DNA from: Flavobacterium gyeonganense
GTDB taxonomy: Bacteria > Bacteroidota > Bacteroidia > Flavobacteriales > Flavobacteriaceae
NCBI RefSeq assembly: GCF_029625295.1
Contig: NZ_CP121112.1
Coordinates: 124,001 to 188,000 of the forward strand
Length of the DNA stretch: 64,000 nt
Reading direction: 5' to 3'
The notes beneath the pieces were generated by a model. The model was not told the origin of the DNA. It saw only the letters and a list, made by a program, of their open reading frames with translations, and ran no database searches. Each line of letters opens with the position of its first letter. Positions within the stretch are counted from its first letter, which is position 1. The translations under genes were made by a program, and so were the position numbers. This document shows positions 54,960 to 64,000 of the stretch, piece by piece.

Positions 54960-54967
54960 TAAGTTTG
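54960..54967 (+). promoter_or_regulatory. Promoter -7 element of the LptD-like gene
   Basis: TAAGTTTG fits TAnnTTTG; a TTTG at 54941-54944 upstream could be a -33 element with a short 15-base spacer. Transcription starting near 54972 would be downstream of the TTG at 54932, which argues for the TTG at 55016 as the real start. Confidence 0.5.
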
Positions 54968-55015
54968 ACATGTCAAAAAACAAGCCATACTTTTACAAAA
55001 ATAGCATTTAAACCT

Positions 55016-57679
55016 TTGCACACAAACTTATTTAATATCGTTTTATTATCATTTTTCCTAAGTGTAGGATGTGGTAATTTATATTCACAAGAAAAAAAGA
55101 CTAAAAAATCCCAGGTACCTTCTGCAAGACAAACAGATAAGACTAAAAAAGCTGTCACAGATACTACAAAAACGGCTACAGATACAATTAAAACAGACAG
55201 TATAAAACCGAAAAAAGCTTTTTTAGACGGAATAGTGAAACGTACTGCAAAAGGTTATCAGAAAATCGATCAGAAAAACAAAACACTTACACTCTACGAT
55301 GAGGCTGAATTGTATTATAAGGATATAGAACTAAAATCGGGTATTATTGTCCTTAATTATGATAAAGATGAAGTATATGCCGGAAGAATAAAAGATTCTG
55401 CAGGTGTTTTGATACAATATCCGAATTTCAAACAGGGTTCTAATGAGGTTCAGCCAGATTCAATTCGTTTTAATTTCAAAACTAAAAAAGCTTTAATTTA
55501 TAATTCAAGAACAGAACAGGGAGAATTTAAAATAAAAGCACAAATAACCAAGAAAGAAAATGACTCTGTTTACTTTTTAAAAGGAGCACGTTTTACTACC
55601 TCTACAGATGTTGACAACCCTGAATATTATTTTAGAACCAGCAGAGTAAAATTTGTTCCCGGAAAAAAAGTAGTGGTCGGATTGACTAATATGGTGATTG
55701 CAGATGTACCTACTCCTATTGCATTGCCTTATGCCTATTTTCCGATGAGCCAGGAAAAAAGTGTTTCAGGAGTCATCATACCAAGTTATAATGATTCTAA
55801 CACAAGAGGGTTTTCGCTGCAAAATGGAGGTTATTACTTTGCCTTGAGTGACAATTACGACTTAACGGTTTTAGGAGATTATTACACAAACGGAAGTTAT
55901 GCCATGCGTTTTGAATCTTCTTATGCCAAAAGATACAAGTATAGAGGAAACGTCAATTTTAGGTTTGAGAATTTAATTTCAAGTGAGAGAGGCTATCCTG
56001 ATTATTCCAAACAAAACATCTACAACTTACAGTGGTCACATTCAAAAGACTCAAAGTCTAATCCAAATTCAAGTTTTTCTGCCTCTGTTAATATGGGAAG
56101 CAGTAAATATTTTAAGCAATCTATTAATCAGGCTAATATTGGTTCAAATTTAAACAACACTCTTAGTTCTTCTATTTCCTGGAATAAAACTTTTAATACA
56201 ATTCCGCAAGCACGTATTGCTTTAACAGCAACACATTCTCAAAACACACAAACAGAACAAATCAATATGACATTGCCATCCTTGCAAGGAAGCATTGATC
56301 GTATATATCCTTTTGTTGGAAAAGATGGTGCAAAAAAAGGATTAATCAAAAATATCAATTTACAATACAATCTGAGCGGTAAAAATAGTTTTGTAACTAC
56401 TGATTCATTATTTTTCAAACCACAAATGTTTAGGGATGCACAAATCGGAATGCAGCACAGTATCCCGCTTAGCACCAATTTTAAAATATTCAAGTATTTT
56501 AGTGCTAGTGCCTCTACAAACTATCAGGAAACCTGGGTAACAAAAACAATTAAAAAATCTTATGACGAGGATTTAAATAAGGTTGTTGACCAAACAGTTA
56601 ATGGTTTTGATGCTTTTAGAACTTATAACTTCAGTTCAAGTTTAGGGACTACAATTTATGGTACTTTCAAATTTGGCGACACAAAGAAAATACAAGCTAT
56701 ACGCCATGTTATGCGTCCGTCATTTTCCTACTCCTACACACCAAGTTTTGAAAAATATTATGACACTTATGCAATAGATGCCACTGGTACAACCTACAAG
56801 GATTACACCCGATTTGAAAATGGCGTTTACGGACAGCCTGGCAAATCAAATTCTAACATAATAGGTTTTGATTTAAGTAATACTTTTGAAGCTAAAGTAA
56901 CAGACAAAGACAGCACTAAAACAGAACCTAAGAAGGTCATGCTTTTAAATAATCTGAATTTCAGCACCAGTTATAATTTCAATGCTGACGGAAAGACAAC
57001 ATTTGCCCTTGAGCCTGTACGCGTGAGTGGAGGAACTCAGCTTTTTGAAAACAAGATGAATGTCAATTTTGCCGCGACTTTAAATCCGTATGCTATCGAT
57101 AACTCAGGGCAACAAATTAATGTATTCAACATTAACAATGGAGGAAGTTTATTTCGAATGACAAGTGCTAACATGACACTTAATTATTCGTTTTCAAACA
57201 AAAATGACAAAAAAGAAGAAAACAAACAAAGCGAGCGAAACGGAGGACGTAGTGACGATTTATTTGGCACAAACACGGATTTGAATGACACAAGAAAAAG
57301 TCAATTTTCTGAAGAAGAATCTGAGAATGTAATTACTGAGTTCTTTAATTCAAAACTTCCCTGGGATATGACTATGGCTTATTCTTTAACTTATTCAAAT
57401 GCTCAAAGAGAAAATAAGATTACAGGAAATTCCATCATGGTTTCTGCAAATATGGACATTACACCCAAATGGAAAGGCGGAATATCAAGCGGTTATGATT
57501 TTGTACAAAAAGGGGTTACTTTTACACAATTGCGTTTTGAAAGAGATTTGCTAAGCTGGAGAATGTCTTTTAACTGGACACCTCTTGGGGCATATTCAAA
57601 CTGGAATTTCTTTATTGGAATAAAATCAGGAATGCTTAGTGACATCAAATGGAACAAACGAAGTACTTTAAACCGATAA
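55016..57679 (+). CDS. LptD-like outer-membrane LPS assembly protein
   Basis: 887 residues from TTG at 55016 (reads MHTNLFNIVLLSFFLSVG), which gives a proper signal peptide ending near NLYSQ; an earlier TTG at 54932 adds 28 non-signal residues. A short basic linker (about 28-75; Lys/Thr-rich) precedes an OstA-like beta-jellyroll (about 80-225; EAELYYKDIELKSGIIVLNY, with DEVYAGRIKDSAG). A very large barrel follows (GVIIPSYNDSNTRGF, ending near SDIKWNKRS). Such proteins insert lipopolysaccharide into the outer membrane with LptE. The second periplasmic disulfide pattern of E. coli LptD is not seen. Confidence 0.87.
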   Translation: MHTNLFNIVLLSFFLSVGCGNLYSQEKKTKKSQVPSARQTDKTKKAVTDTTKTATDTIKTDSIKPKKAFLDGIVKRTAKGYQKIDQKNKTLTLYDEAELYYKDIELKSGIIVLNYDKDEVYAGRIKDSAGVLIQYPNFKQGSNEVQPDSIRFNFKTKKALIYNSRTEQGEFKIKAQITKKENDSVYFLKGARFTTSTDVDNPEYYFRTSRVKFVPGKKVVVGLTNMVIADVPTPIALPYAYFPMSQEKSVSGVIIPSYNDSNTRGFSLQNGGYYFALSDNYDLTVLGDYYTNGSYAMRFESSYAKRYKYRGNVNFRFENLISSERGYPDYSKQNIYNLQWSHSKDSKSNPNSSFSASVNMGSSKYFKQSINQANIGSNLNNTLSSSISWNKTFNTIPQARIALTATHSQNTQTEQINMTLPSLQGSIDRIYPFVGKDGAKKGLIKNINLQYNLSGKNSFVTTDSLFFKPQMFRDAQIGMQHSIPLSTNFKIFKYFSASASTNYQETWVTKTIKKSYDEDLNKVVDQTVNGFDAFRTYNFSSSLGTTIYGTFKFGDTKKIQAIRHVMRPSFSYSYTPSFEKYYDTYAIDATGTTYKDYTRFENGVYGQPGKSNSNIIGFDLSNTFEAKVTDKDSTKTEPKKVMLLNNLNFSTSYNFNADGKTTFALEPVRVSGGTQLFENKMNVNFAATLNPYAIDNSGQQINVFNINNGGSLFRMTSANMTLNYSFSNKNDKKEENKQSERNGGRSDDLFGTNTDLNDTRKSQFSEEESENVITEFFNSKLPWDMTMAYSLTYSNAQRENKITGNSIMVSANMDITPKWKGGISSGYDFVQKGVTFTQLRFERDLLSWRMSFNWTPLGAYSNWNFFIGIKSGMLSDIKWNKRSTLNR

Positions 57680-57707
57680 TCTTCAATAAAAAACTTAATA
57701 TTTTGAT

Positions 57708-58088
57708 ATGAAAAAAGTAATTTTTACGGAAAAGGCACCAGCTCCAATCGGACCATATAACCAGGCTATATTATCAGGAAACACTTTGTATGCTTCAGGT
57801 CAAATAGCTCTAAATCCAACTACAGGAGAACTTGTTACTGCTAACATCCATGATGAAACCCATCAGGTTATGCAAAATATTGCTGCTATTTTAGAAGCTG
57901 CAGAAATGACTTTTGAAAATGTTGTAAAAGCCACTATTTTCATAATGGATATGAATAATTTTTCAGCAATCAATTCTGTTTACGGATCTTATTTTAATGA
58001 AAAAACCGCTCCAGCACGTGAAACGGTTCAGGTGGCATGTTTGCCAAAAAATGTAAATGTTGAGATTTCTATAATTGCAGTGCAATAG
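57708..58088 (+). CDS. ridA: RidA family enamine/imine deaminase
   Basis: 126 residues, full length. Family motifs are APAPIGPYNQAILSGNTLYA, SGQIALNPTTGELV, the ATIFIMDMNNFSAIN segment, and C-terminal PARETVQVACLPKNVNVEIS with the substrate-binding arginine (about 105). RidA hydrolyses reactive 2-aminoacrylate made by PLP enzymes. It lies 28 bases after the LptD-like gene and its last 20 bases overlap mgsA, which is convergent. Cytoplasmic. Confidence 0.95.
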   Translation: MKKVIFTEKAPAPIGPYNQAILSGNTLYASGQIALNPTTGELVTANIHDETHQVMQNIAAILEAAEMTFENVVKATIFIMDMNNFSAINSVYGSYFNEKTAPARETVQVACLPKNVNVEISIIAVQ

Positions 58089-58443
58089 CATCTAATAATA
58101 ATTGTGCCGTTGCTTCATTAGTTGCCAGCGGCACATTATGCACATCACAAACCCTGATTAGCATATTAATATCTGCCTCATGTGGATGGCTAGACAAAGG
58201 ATCCTTAAAAAAGAAAACCATATGCGTTAAGCCTTCTGCTACTCTTCCGGCTATTTGCGCATCACCACCCAAAGGTCCAGAGAGCATTCGTCTTGTTTTA
58301 AAACCTGCTGCTTCCGCTTTTCCTCCGGTTGTGCCTGTACCAATTAAACTTATATTCTCCTTTTGCAGAACCTCGGTATTTTTAATTAAAAAATTAATTA
58401 AATCTGCTTTTTTACCGTCATGTGCAATAATTGCAATTTCCAT
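58069..58443 (-). CDS. mgsA: Methylglyoxal synthase
   Basis: 124 residues, slightly shorter than E. coli MgsA (152). It opens MEIAIIAHDGKKADLINFL, followed by IGTGTTGGKAEAAG, the active-site SGPLGGDAQIAGRVAEG with the catalytic Asp, and FFKDPLSSHPHEADINMLI; each element is in normal order. It turns dihydroxyacetone phosphate into methylglyoxal, a bypass of lower glycolysis. Nine bases after the kinase-like gene, so co-transcribed; it overlaps ridA at the tail. Confidence 0.95.
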   Translation of the reverse strand: MEIAIIAHDGKKADLINFLIKNTEVLQKENISLIGTGTTGGKAEAAGFKTRRMLSGPLGGDAQIAGRVAEGLTHMVFFFKDPLSSHPHEADINMLIRVCDVHNVPLATNEATAQLLLDAIALQL

Positions 58444-58452
58444 TCTAATTCT

Positions 58453-59304
58453 TTATTTATTAGCAACGTGATATGCAATAAGCCCGTCGATTGGACGTCT
58501 TAAAACATTTCCTAATTTAAGTTCATATTTATCAAATATCTCCTGCAGCTCATCCTTTAAATAAAAAGCTATAGATCCAACAAAATGAACGGGAACTTCC
58601 TGGCAATTATCATATTGTTTGATATAATTTTTAACGAAAGATTTCATTCCTTTAAAAATGATTTTTCTGCAAAAATCGGAATCTTTATGCTGAATAAGAA
58701 ATTTAGCAAAAGTTGCTAAATAGGCATTTGGGTTTGGTTCTTTATATAATTTATTTTTAATAAAATCAGGATCCACATCGTATTCTTTTTCAAACTCAAC
58801 AGCCAGTTCTTTAGGCATTTTATTGAAATAATACTTTCTGATCAGTTCTTTTCCAAAAACATTTCCACTGCAATCATCCATTACAATATAACCTAATGAT
58901 TGCACCTTTTGATGCAACACTTTTCCATCAAAATAACTGCAATTAGATCCTGTACCTAAAATACTGACAATTGCTTCTTCTCCCTTAGGTGTAGTAGCAT
59001 ATACTGCAGCATAAGTATCTTCCTGAACTTCTACAATAGCGTTTTCAAAATATCCCTGAAACACCTGTGATAAAGACAGTTTCATTCTGTCAGTACCACA
59101 GCCTGCACCATAAAAAAATAAATGAGTAGCTTCTTTTCTGTTCTGTGAAATATCAAAACGATCATTTACTCTTTCAATTATCTCCGGACCATCAAGGATC
59201 TCCGGATTTAGCCCTAAAGTTTGTGTTGTGAATAACACTTTTCCACTATCATCAATTGCAATCCAATCAGCTTTGGTAGATCCACTATCAACTATTAATT
59301 TCAT
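58453..59304 (-). CDS. BadF/BcrA-type ATPase, probable N-acetylglucosamine kinase
   Basis: 283 residues of the actin-like ATPase fold. Phosphate-1 motif DSGSTKADWIAIDDSG is at the N-terminus, FFYGAGCGTD near 65, phosphate-2-like ILGTGSNCSYFDG near 115, a DDCSGNVFGKELIRKYY segment near 142, and an adenosine motif VHFVGSIAFYL near 245. Length and motifs match the eukaryote-like GlcNAc kinase group rather than benzoyl-CoA reductase subunits. It sits between gapA and mgsA. A role in phosphorylating GlcNAc from the locus at 22-35 kb is plausible but not proven. Confidence 0.85.
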   Translation of the reverse strand: MKLIVDSGSTKADWIAIDDSGKVLFTTQTLGLNPEILDGPEIIERVNDRFDISQNRKEATHLFFYGAGCGTDRMKLSLSQVFQGYFENAIVEVQEDTYAAVYATTPKGEEAIVSILGTGSNCSYFDGKVLHQKVQSLGYIVMDDCSGNVFGKELIRKYYFNKMPKELAVEFEKEYDVDPDFIKNKLYKEPNPNAYLATFAKFLIQHKDSDFCRKIIFKGMKSFVKNYIKQYDNCQEVPVHFVGSIAFYLKDELQEIFDKYELKLGNVLRRPIDGLIAYHVANK

Positions 59305-59381
59305 GTTAGTTTAGTTTTTTAGTTTAGTTTCTTCAATTAAAAGTGTGTTTTTCACATTAATTAAAGACATTACAAAATAAG

Positions 59382-59412
59382 AAATCCCGTTATTTAAAAA
59401 TAACGGGATTTT
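59382..59412 (-). terminator. Terminator of gapA
   Basis: AAATCCCGTTATTT (59382-59395) pairs perfectly with AAATAACGGGATTT (59398-59411). On the minus strand it lies 18 bases after the gapA stop and is followed by a T-rich tract. Confidence 0.75.
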
Positions 59413-59428
59413 CTCACTTCATAATATA

Positions 59429-60475
<1,047 letters not shown>

Positions 60476-60505
60476 TTAATTTCTCACTATAAACTTCGTT
60501 TCTTT

Positions 60506-61492
60506 TTATGTTGACATGATATCAGATACCCTTAGTAACTCCATATCAATTTCAGATTTCCCTTTAATTGCCTGTTCCAGTGGCGTTAAAGTCACTTTGT
60601 CCTGTTGCAGACCCACCATGTAATTTGATTTACCATCTATTAATGACTCTACGGCTTTTACTCCTAAACGGCTTGCTAAAACACGATCAAAACATGATGG
60701 AGAACCACCTCTCTGCATGTGCCCAAGAACTGAAACACGCACATCATATTCTGGTAAATTAGCCTCTACATAATCTTTTAATTCGAATACGTTTTTACCA
60801 ATTTTATCACCTTCGGCAATAACTACGATACTTGATGATTTTCCTGAAGCTTTACTTTTTTGAAGAGAGTCTAAAAGCCTGTCAAGCCCTAAATCTTCTT
60901 CAGGAATAAGAATTTCCTCTGCTCCTGCACCAATACCTGCATTAAGAGCAATATGACCTGCATCCCTACCCATAACTTCTACAAAAAACAGACGGTTATG
61001 TGAACTGGCGGTATCCCTAATTTTATCTATACAATCTACAACGGTATTTAAAGCAGTATCATAACCTAAAGTATGACTTGTTCCAAAAATGTCATTATCA
61101 ATTGTACCTGGAATTCCCATTACAGGAAAACCATATTCAGAATTAAAAATTAACCCTCCGGTGAAGCTTCCGTCTCCTCCAATAACCACCAAAGCATCAA
61201 CTCCGGCTTTTACAAGATTATCGTGTGCCTTTTTTCTACCCTCAGGTGTTCTAAATTCAAGTGAGCGCGCCGATTTTAAAATCGTGCCTCCTTTGTTTAC
61301 AATGTTATTTACACTTCGGGGTCCCATTTCTTTGAAGTCTCCTTCAATCATTCCCTGATACCCTCTATAAATTCCTAAACATTCTATATTATGATAAGCG
61401 CACGTTCGAACTACTGATCGAATAGCGGCATTCATTCCTGGCGAATCTCCTCCTGAAGTAAGAACACCTACTTTTTTTATTGTTTTTGGCAT
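60506..61492 (-). CDS. pfkA: ATP-dependent 6-phosphofructokinase
   Basis: 328 residues. Motifs in order: VLTSGGDSPGMNAAIRSVV, the YRGYQGMIEGDF loop, VIGGDGSFTGGLIF (GGDGS, ATP-dependent type), the catalytic GIPGTIDNDIFGT, FVEVMGRDAGHIAL and a C-terminal LGHMQRGGSPSCFDRVLAS. The residue after GGDGS favours ATP rather than pyrophosphate. It phosphorylates fructose-6-phosphate. First gene of the pfkA-gapA unit; the 248 bases upstream to tamB are A/T-rich and show nothing else. Confidence 0.97.
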   Translation of the reverse strand: MPKTIKKVGVLTSGGDSPGMNAAIRSVVRTCAYHNIECLGIYRGYQGMIEGDFKEMGPRSVNNIVNKGGTILKSARSLEFRTPEGRKKAHDNLVKAGVDALVVIGGDGSFTGGLIFNSEYGFPVMGIPGTIDNDIFGTSHTLGYDTALNTVVDCIDKIRDTASSHNRLFFVEVMGRDAGHIALNAGIGAGAEEILIPEEDLGLDRLLDSLQKSKASGKSSSIVVIAEGDKIGKNVFELKDYVEANLPEYDVRVSVLGHMQRGGSPSCFDRVLASRLGVKAVESLIDGKSNYMVGLQQDKVTLTPLEQAIKGKSEIDMELLRVSDIMST

Positions 61493-61740
61493 TATTTAAG
61501 TATTAAAGTGTAAAATTAGCAAACATTGATCACTTTCCAGTTGATGATTATAATAAATTAGTAAAAAAACTTAATTCAAACGTTTTCGGTTAATAAGTTT
61601 TTCTATAGTTAAAAATTCATTTAAAATAATAAAAGTGCCATTTTTTAATTAAAAATGCAAAATTAACAATCAGCAAATGAAGTGTTATAAAAATCTATTT
61701 TATGATAATCATGAACAAATCTATAAAATTTAAATTCTGT

Positions 61741-64000
61741 TTAATAATCATTATCCGGAATTAATCCTTCATTGTTATTCTTTTTCTCTTGTTTTTCATC
61801 CTTTTTTTCAGGCTTCCTTTTGTCCTTTTCCGCTTCTTTTTTAGCATTAGTAAAATTGATGTAATCAGGATTTAGATTAGAATCCTGTATATCATTTGAG
61901 CCTTTACTTGTTTTTCCTAATTTATTCTTCTTAAAAATCTTATTAACTAATTCGCTAAAAGTATCAAAATCTACTTCATAACTAATACCTACGCCCTGCG
62001 TGTAGCCAATACCCTGGCCTACGTAGCTAAGGTCATTTTCCTTATTGAACAAACGCAAATTAGCTGTACCGTCTTCATTAATACGATATTGTACTTCAAT
62101 ATCTCCTACTATTGCCGATTCATTTATACCTCCTACAGGCACACCAACTTTTCCATTAATAGTAATGCGTTCATTAATTTGTGATGATACTGTTGCTACT
62201 ACCTGACCATCAGCTTCCTGTCCTATACGCCTGTCCGCAGAAACATAATTAAAGCCAACATTAATTTTATCATTGTCTGATTTAATTATATCCCCTAATA
62301 AACTGGAAGCAGTTTCAGCAAATGTTCCTGATAAATCTCCCTGGCTAAAACCATCCGTGCTCATAAAAGAACCCGTTGATAATAAATATAAAGCCTGGGT
62401 CTGACGAATGTCTTTATCATCCAGTTTATATTGTATTTCTGACTTTAAAACACTACTTACAGAAGGAAACTGAATATCAAAATTAGGTTCCGGACTGGCT
62501 AAATCGCCTCTTAAACCAATAACTACTTCAACAGGAACCTTTTTATTAAATGAAGAGTTTTCCAATAATACTGCAGGATTAGCTATTGTTCTGTATACAG
62601 CTTCTAAATTTAATTGTGCTCTCATAGGGTTTCCTTCCCAAATAATTGAACCACCTTTTCTAACGGCAAATTTTTTATCAATTAATCCGCCGTATTTAAA
62701 ATTATAAGTTCCTTCATAAGCCTGAAAATCCCCCCACATATTAAACTTACCAAGCGTATTAATTTTAAACAGTAAGGACCCATATCCTTTCCCTTTCATC
62801 CCATGTCCGGAATCCCTGTCTAAAATCACTTCAATTTCCGCATCTGGTGTAATATCAAAATCAAATTCTAATTCGAGACCATTATAGTTTTTTGTCTTTT
62901 CGACAATACCATTTGCTAAATTATACTTTTCCTTAGCTGTTATAAAATGTATAAAACTTTTTTCTCCAACACTTTGAACATTGCTGATTGGAATTTTTAT
63001 CTCAGTTCCTTTCTCAGATTTTGCATCTACTTTAATAAACAATGCCTCAGTTGGCCCTTTTATACTTGCAGTACCATTTATAAAAGCTGTTCCAAAATAG
63101 GCAGCATCATCACTATCTTTTGTATCTAATGCCAGTAGTCGCTTTGAAGTTATAGTTAAATCTAATTTCCAGTCTCCAAAATTCTTATGCTCTATACTTC
63201 CGTTTAACAGGCCTTTTGTTCCAAATTTGGTGTCCGTCAGCTGATTATTCCTAAATAGAAACTTTTCATCAGTTAAATCTACTACAGTTCTATTGTTTAA
63301 TTCATAATCTGTATTAAGATAAGTAACTGTCATCCCTGCTTTTTCAACATAAAGTCTTCCATTAATTTCAGGCTTTTTAAGATTACCTGCTATTGCAGCA
63401 TTTCCGGATACTGTACCTCGTATATTAGACAAAACATCTCCACCAATTGTACTCAAAGCAGCCAGATTAAATTTATCAAGCTTTAACTTTAAGTCTAATA
63501 AAGTTTCTTTGTTTTGAATAGAAAAATTCCCTTCGGCTTTGAAGGATTCGGCAAAATTATTCTGAATAGAAGAATTTATAGTGAATTTTTTAAATGTTTC
63601 ATCTCCCGAGATATCAAACTTTAAAGTCCCTAAATCTATCTTATTCAAATTTAGATTATCAATTTCAATGCTAGCAGTAGGCTGATAGATATTTTTATTC
63701 TGCTTAAAATTTATATTTCCGTTTAATTTACCGTTAACAACAAATTTTTTATTTAAAGGAGTAATTTTATTGATATCTACATCTTCAAAATTCAGAACAA
63801 GGTCTTTATAATCTGTTCCTTTTATAACTCCGTTTAAATCTATTTTTTGATTTTCATGTGACAATATAATGTTGTCAATGTTGAAATTTTTAAATTTTTT
63901 ATCAAAAACTACCTGATTATCATCTTCTTCATCTTCATTCAAATACCATAAATAGTCCTTAAATTTCATTTCTGACTTATGGATCCCAACTACGTTGTTT
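61741..64000 (-). CDS. tamB: TamB (translocation and assembly module) C-terminal part, cut by the window edge
   Basis: At least 752 residues to the edge: the frame stays open past the internal Met at 63969 (reading NNVVGIHKSEMKFKD upstream), so the gene continues outside the window; full TamB proteins in this group are about 1400-1700 residues. The visible part is a beta-helical ribbon with repeated ILSHENQKIDLNGVIKG-like strands, followed by the conserved C-terminal TamB/DUF490 domain (from about residue 430 of the visible part; MRAQLNLEAVYRT, YVSADRRIGQEA). A charged Lys/Glu tail of about 40 residues ends it. It helps phospholipid or barrel-protein delivery across the periplasm. Stop at 61741. 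Confidence 0.9.
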   Translation of the reverse strand, partial: NNVVGIHKSEMKFKDYLWYLNEDEEDDNQVVFDKKFKNFNIDNIILSHENQKIDLNGVIKGTDYKDLVLNFEDVDINKITPLNKKFVVNGKLNGNINFKQNKNIYQPTASIEIDNLNLNKIDLGTLKFDISGDETFKKFTINSSIQNNFAESFKAEGNFSIQNKETLLDLKLKLDKFNLAALSTIGGDVLSNIRGTVSGNAAIAGNLKKPEINGRLYVEKAGMTVTYLNTDYELNNRTVVDLTDEKFLFRNNQLTDTKFGTKGLLNGSIEHKNFGDWKLDLTITSKRLLALDTKDSDDAAYFGTAFINGTASIKGPTEALFIKVDAKSEKGTEIKIPISNVQSVGEKSFIHFITAKEKYNLANGIVEKTKNYNGLELEFDFDITPDAEIEVILDRDSGHGMKGKGYGSLLFKINTLGKFNMWGDFQAYEGTYNFKYGGLIDKKFAVRKGGSIIWEGNPMRAQLNLEAVYRTIANPAVLLENSSFNKKVPVEVVIGLRGDLASPEPNFDIQFPSVSSVLKSEIQYKLDDKDIRQTQALYLLSTGSFMSTDGFSQGDLSGTFAETASSLLGDIIKSDNDKINVGFNYVSADRRIGQEADGQVVATVSSQINERITINGKVGVPVGGINESAIVGDIEVQYRINEDGTANLRLFNKENDLSYVGQGIGYTQGVGISYEVDFDTFSELVNKIFKKNKLGKTSKGSNDIQDSNLNPDYINFTNAKKEAEKDKRKPEKKDEKQEKKNNNEGLIPDNDY

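Overview
The window looks like a chromosomal segment of a Flavobacterium species (Bacteroidota). The evidence is low-GC, A/T-rich intergenic DNA, a type IX secretion (T9SS) cassette, a SusC/SusD polysaccharide-utilisation locus, -7 promoter motifs of the TAnnTTTG type, TTG/GTG starts without clear Shine-Dalgarno sequences, a bacillithiol gene (bshA), and protein families with a strong flavobacterial flavour. I see no prophage, insertion sequence, CRISPR array, tRNA or rRNA. One structured RNA is recognisable: the SRP (4.5S) RNA on the minus strand near 37.3 kb.

Layout. 0-0.6 kb: start of ppk1 and a SixA-type phosphatase (minus). 1.1-10.1 kb: a T9SS cassette made of a 2005-residue repetitive surface protein, a PorP/SprF-like outer-membrane protein and a PorE-like OmpA protein. 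10.2-16.8 kb (minus): CAP-domain lipoprotein, pdxH, ribonuclease Z, a frame-disrupted STAS-like gene, pyrB, a DUF6891-like gene, pyrR and a DUF418 membrane protein. 17-19.5 kb (plus): small accessory genes (HTH-only AraC protein, VOC protein, membrane protein, methyltransferase, 56-residue lipoprotein). 19.5-22.1 kb (minus): ABC-F ATPase and a TlpA-like thioredoxin. 22.6-35.2 kb: a chitin/N-acetylglucosamine locus. 35.3-37.4 kb (minus): transaldolase, small membrane protein, SDR dehydrogenase, SRP RNA. 37.4-49 kb: glutamine cyclotransferase, hutI, hutG, RhlE-like helicase, dicarboxylate symporter, aroC, LpxH-like phosphoesterase, a small barrel protein, a PrcB-like lipoprotein, bshA. 49.4-54.9 kb (minus): amidase, MlaD, two Fe-S redox genes (one frameshifted) and two unknown genes. 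54.9-64 kb: LptD-like protein, ridA, mgsA, a GlcNAc-kinase-like gene, gapA, pfkA and the 3' part of tamB.

How genes work together. The chitin-type locus has divergent arms: susC-susD-nagB/PIG-L-GH20 leftwards, and a LytS-type kinase, LytTR regulator and sugar transporter rightwards. A perfect 11-bp direct repeat with a 21-bp period sits upstream of susC, as expected for a LytTR operator. With the GlcNAc-kinase-like gene near 59 kb, pfkA and gapA, most steps from chito-oligosaccharide to lower glycolysis are present in the window (inference). The fused PIG-L domain may replace a separate nagA.

The least explained features are the palindromic intergenic elements (at least three families, one with three copies), a recently amplified mosaic tandem repeat in the surface-protein gene, a frame break at a dnaX-type slippery heptamer, and an ABC-F protein in which one ATP site appears degenerate on both sides.
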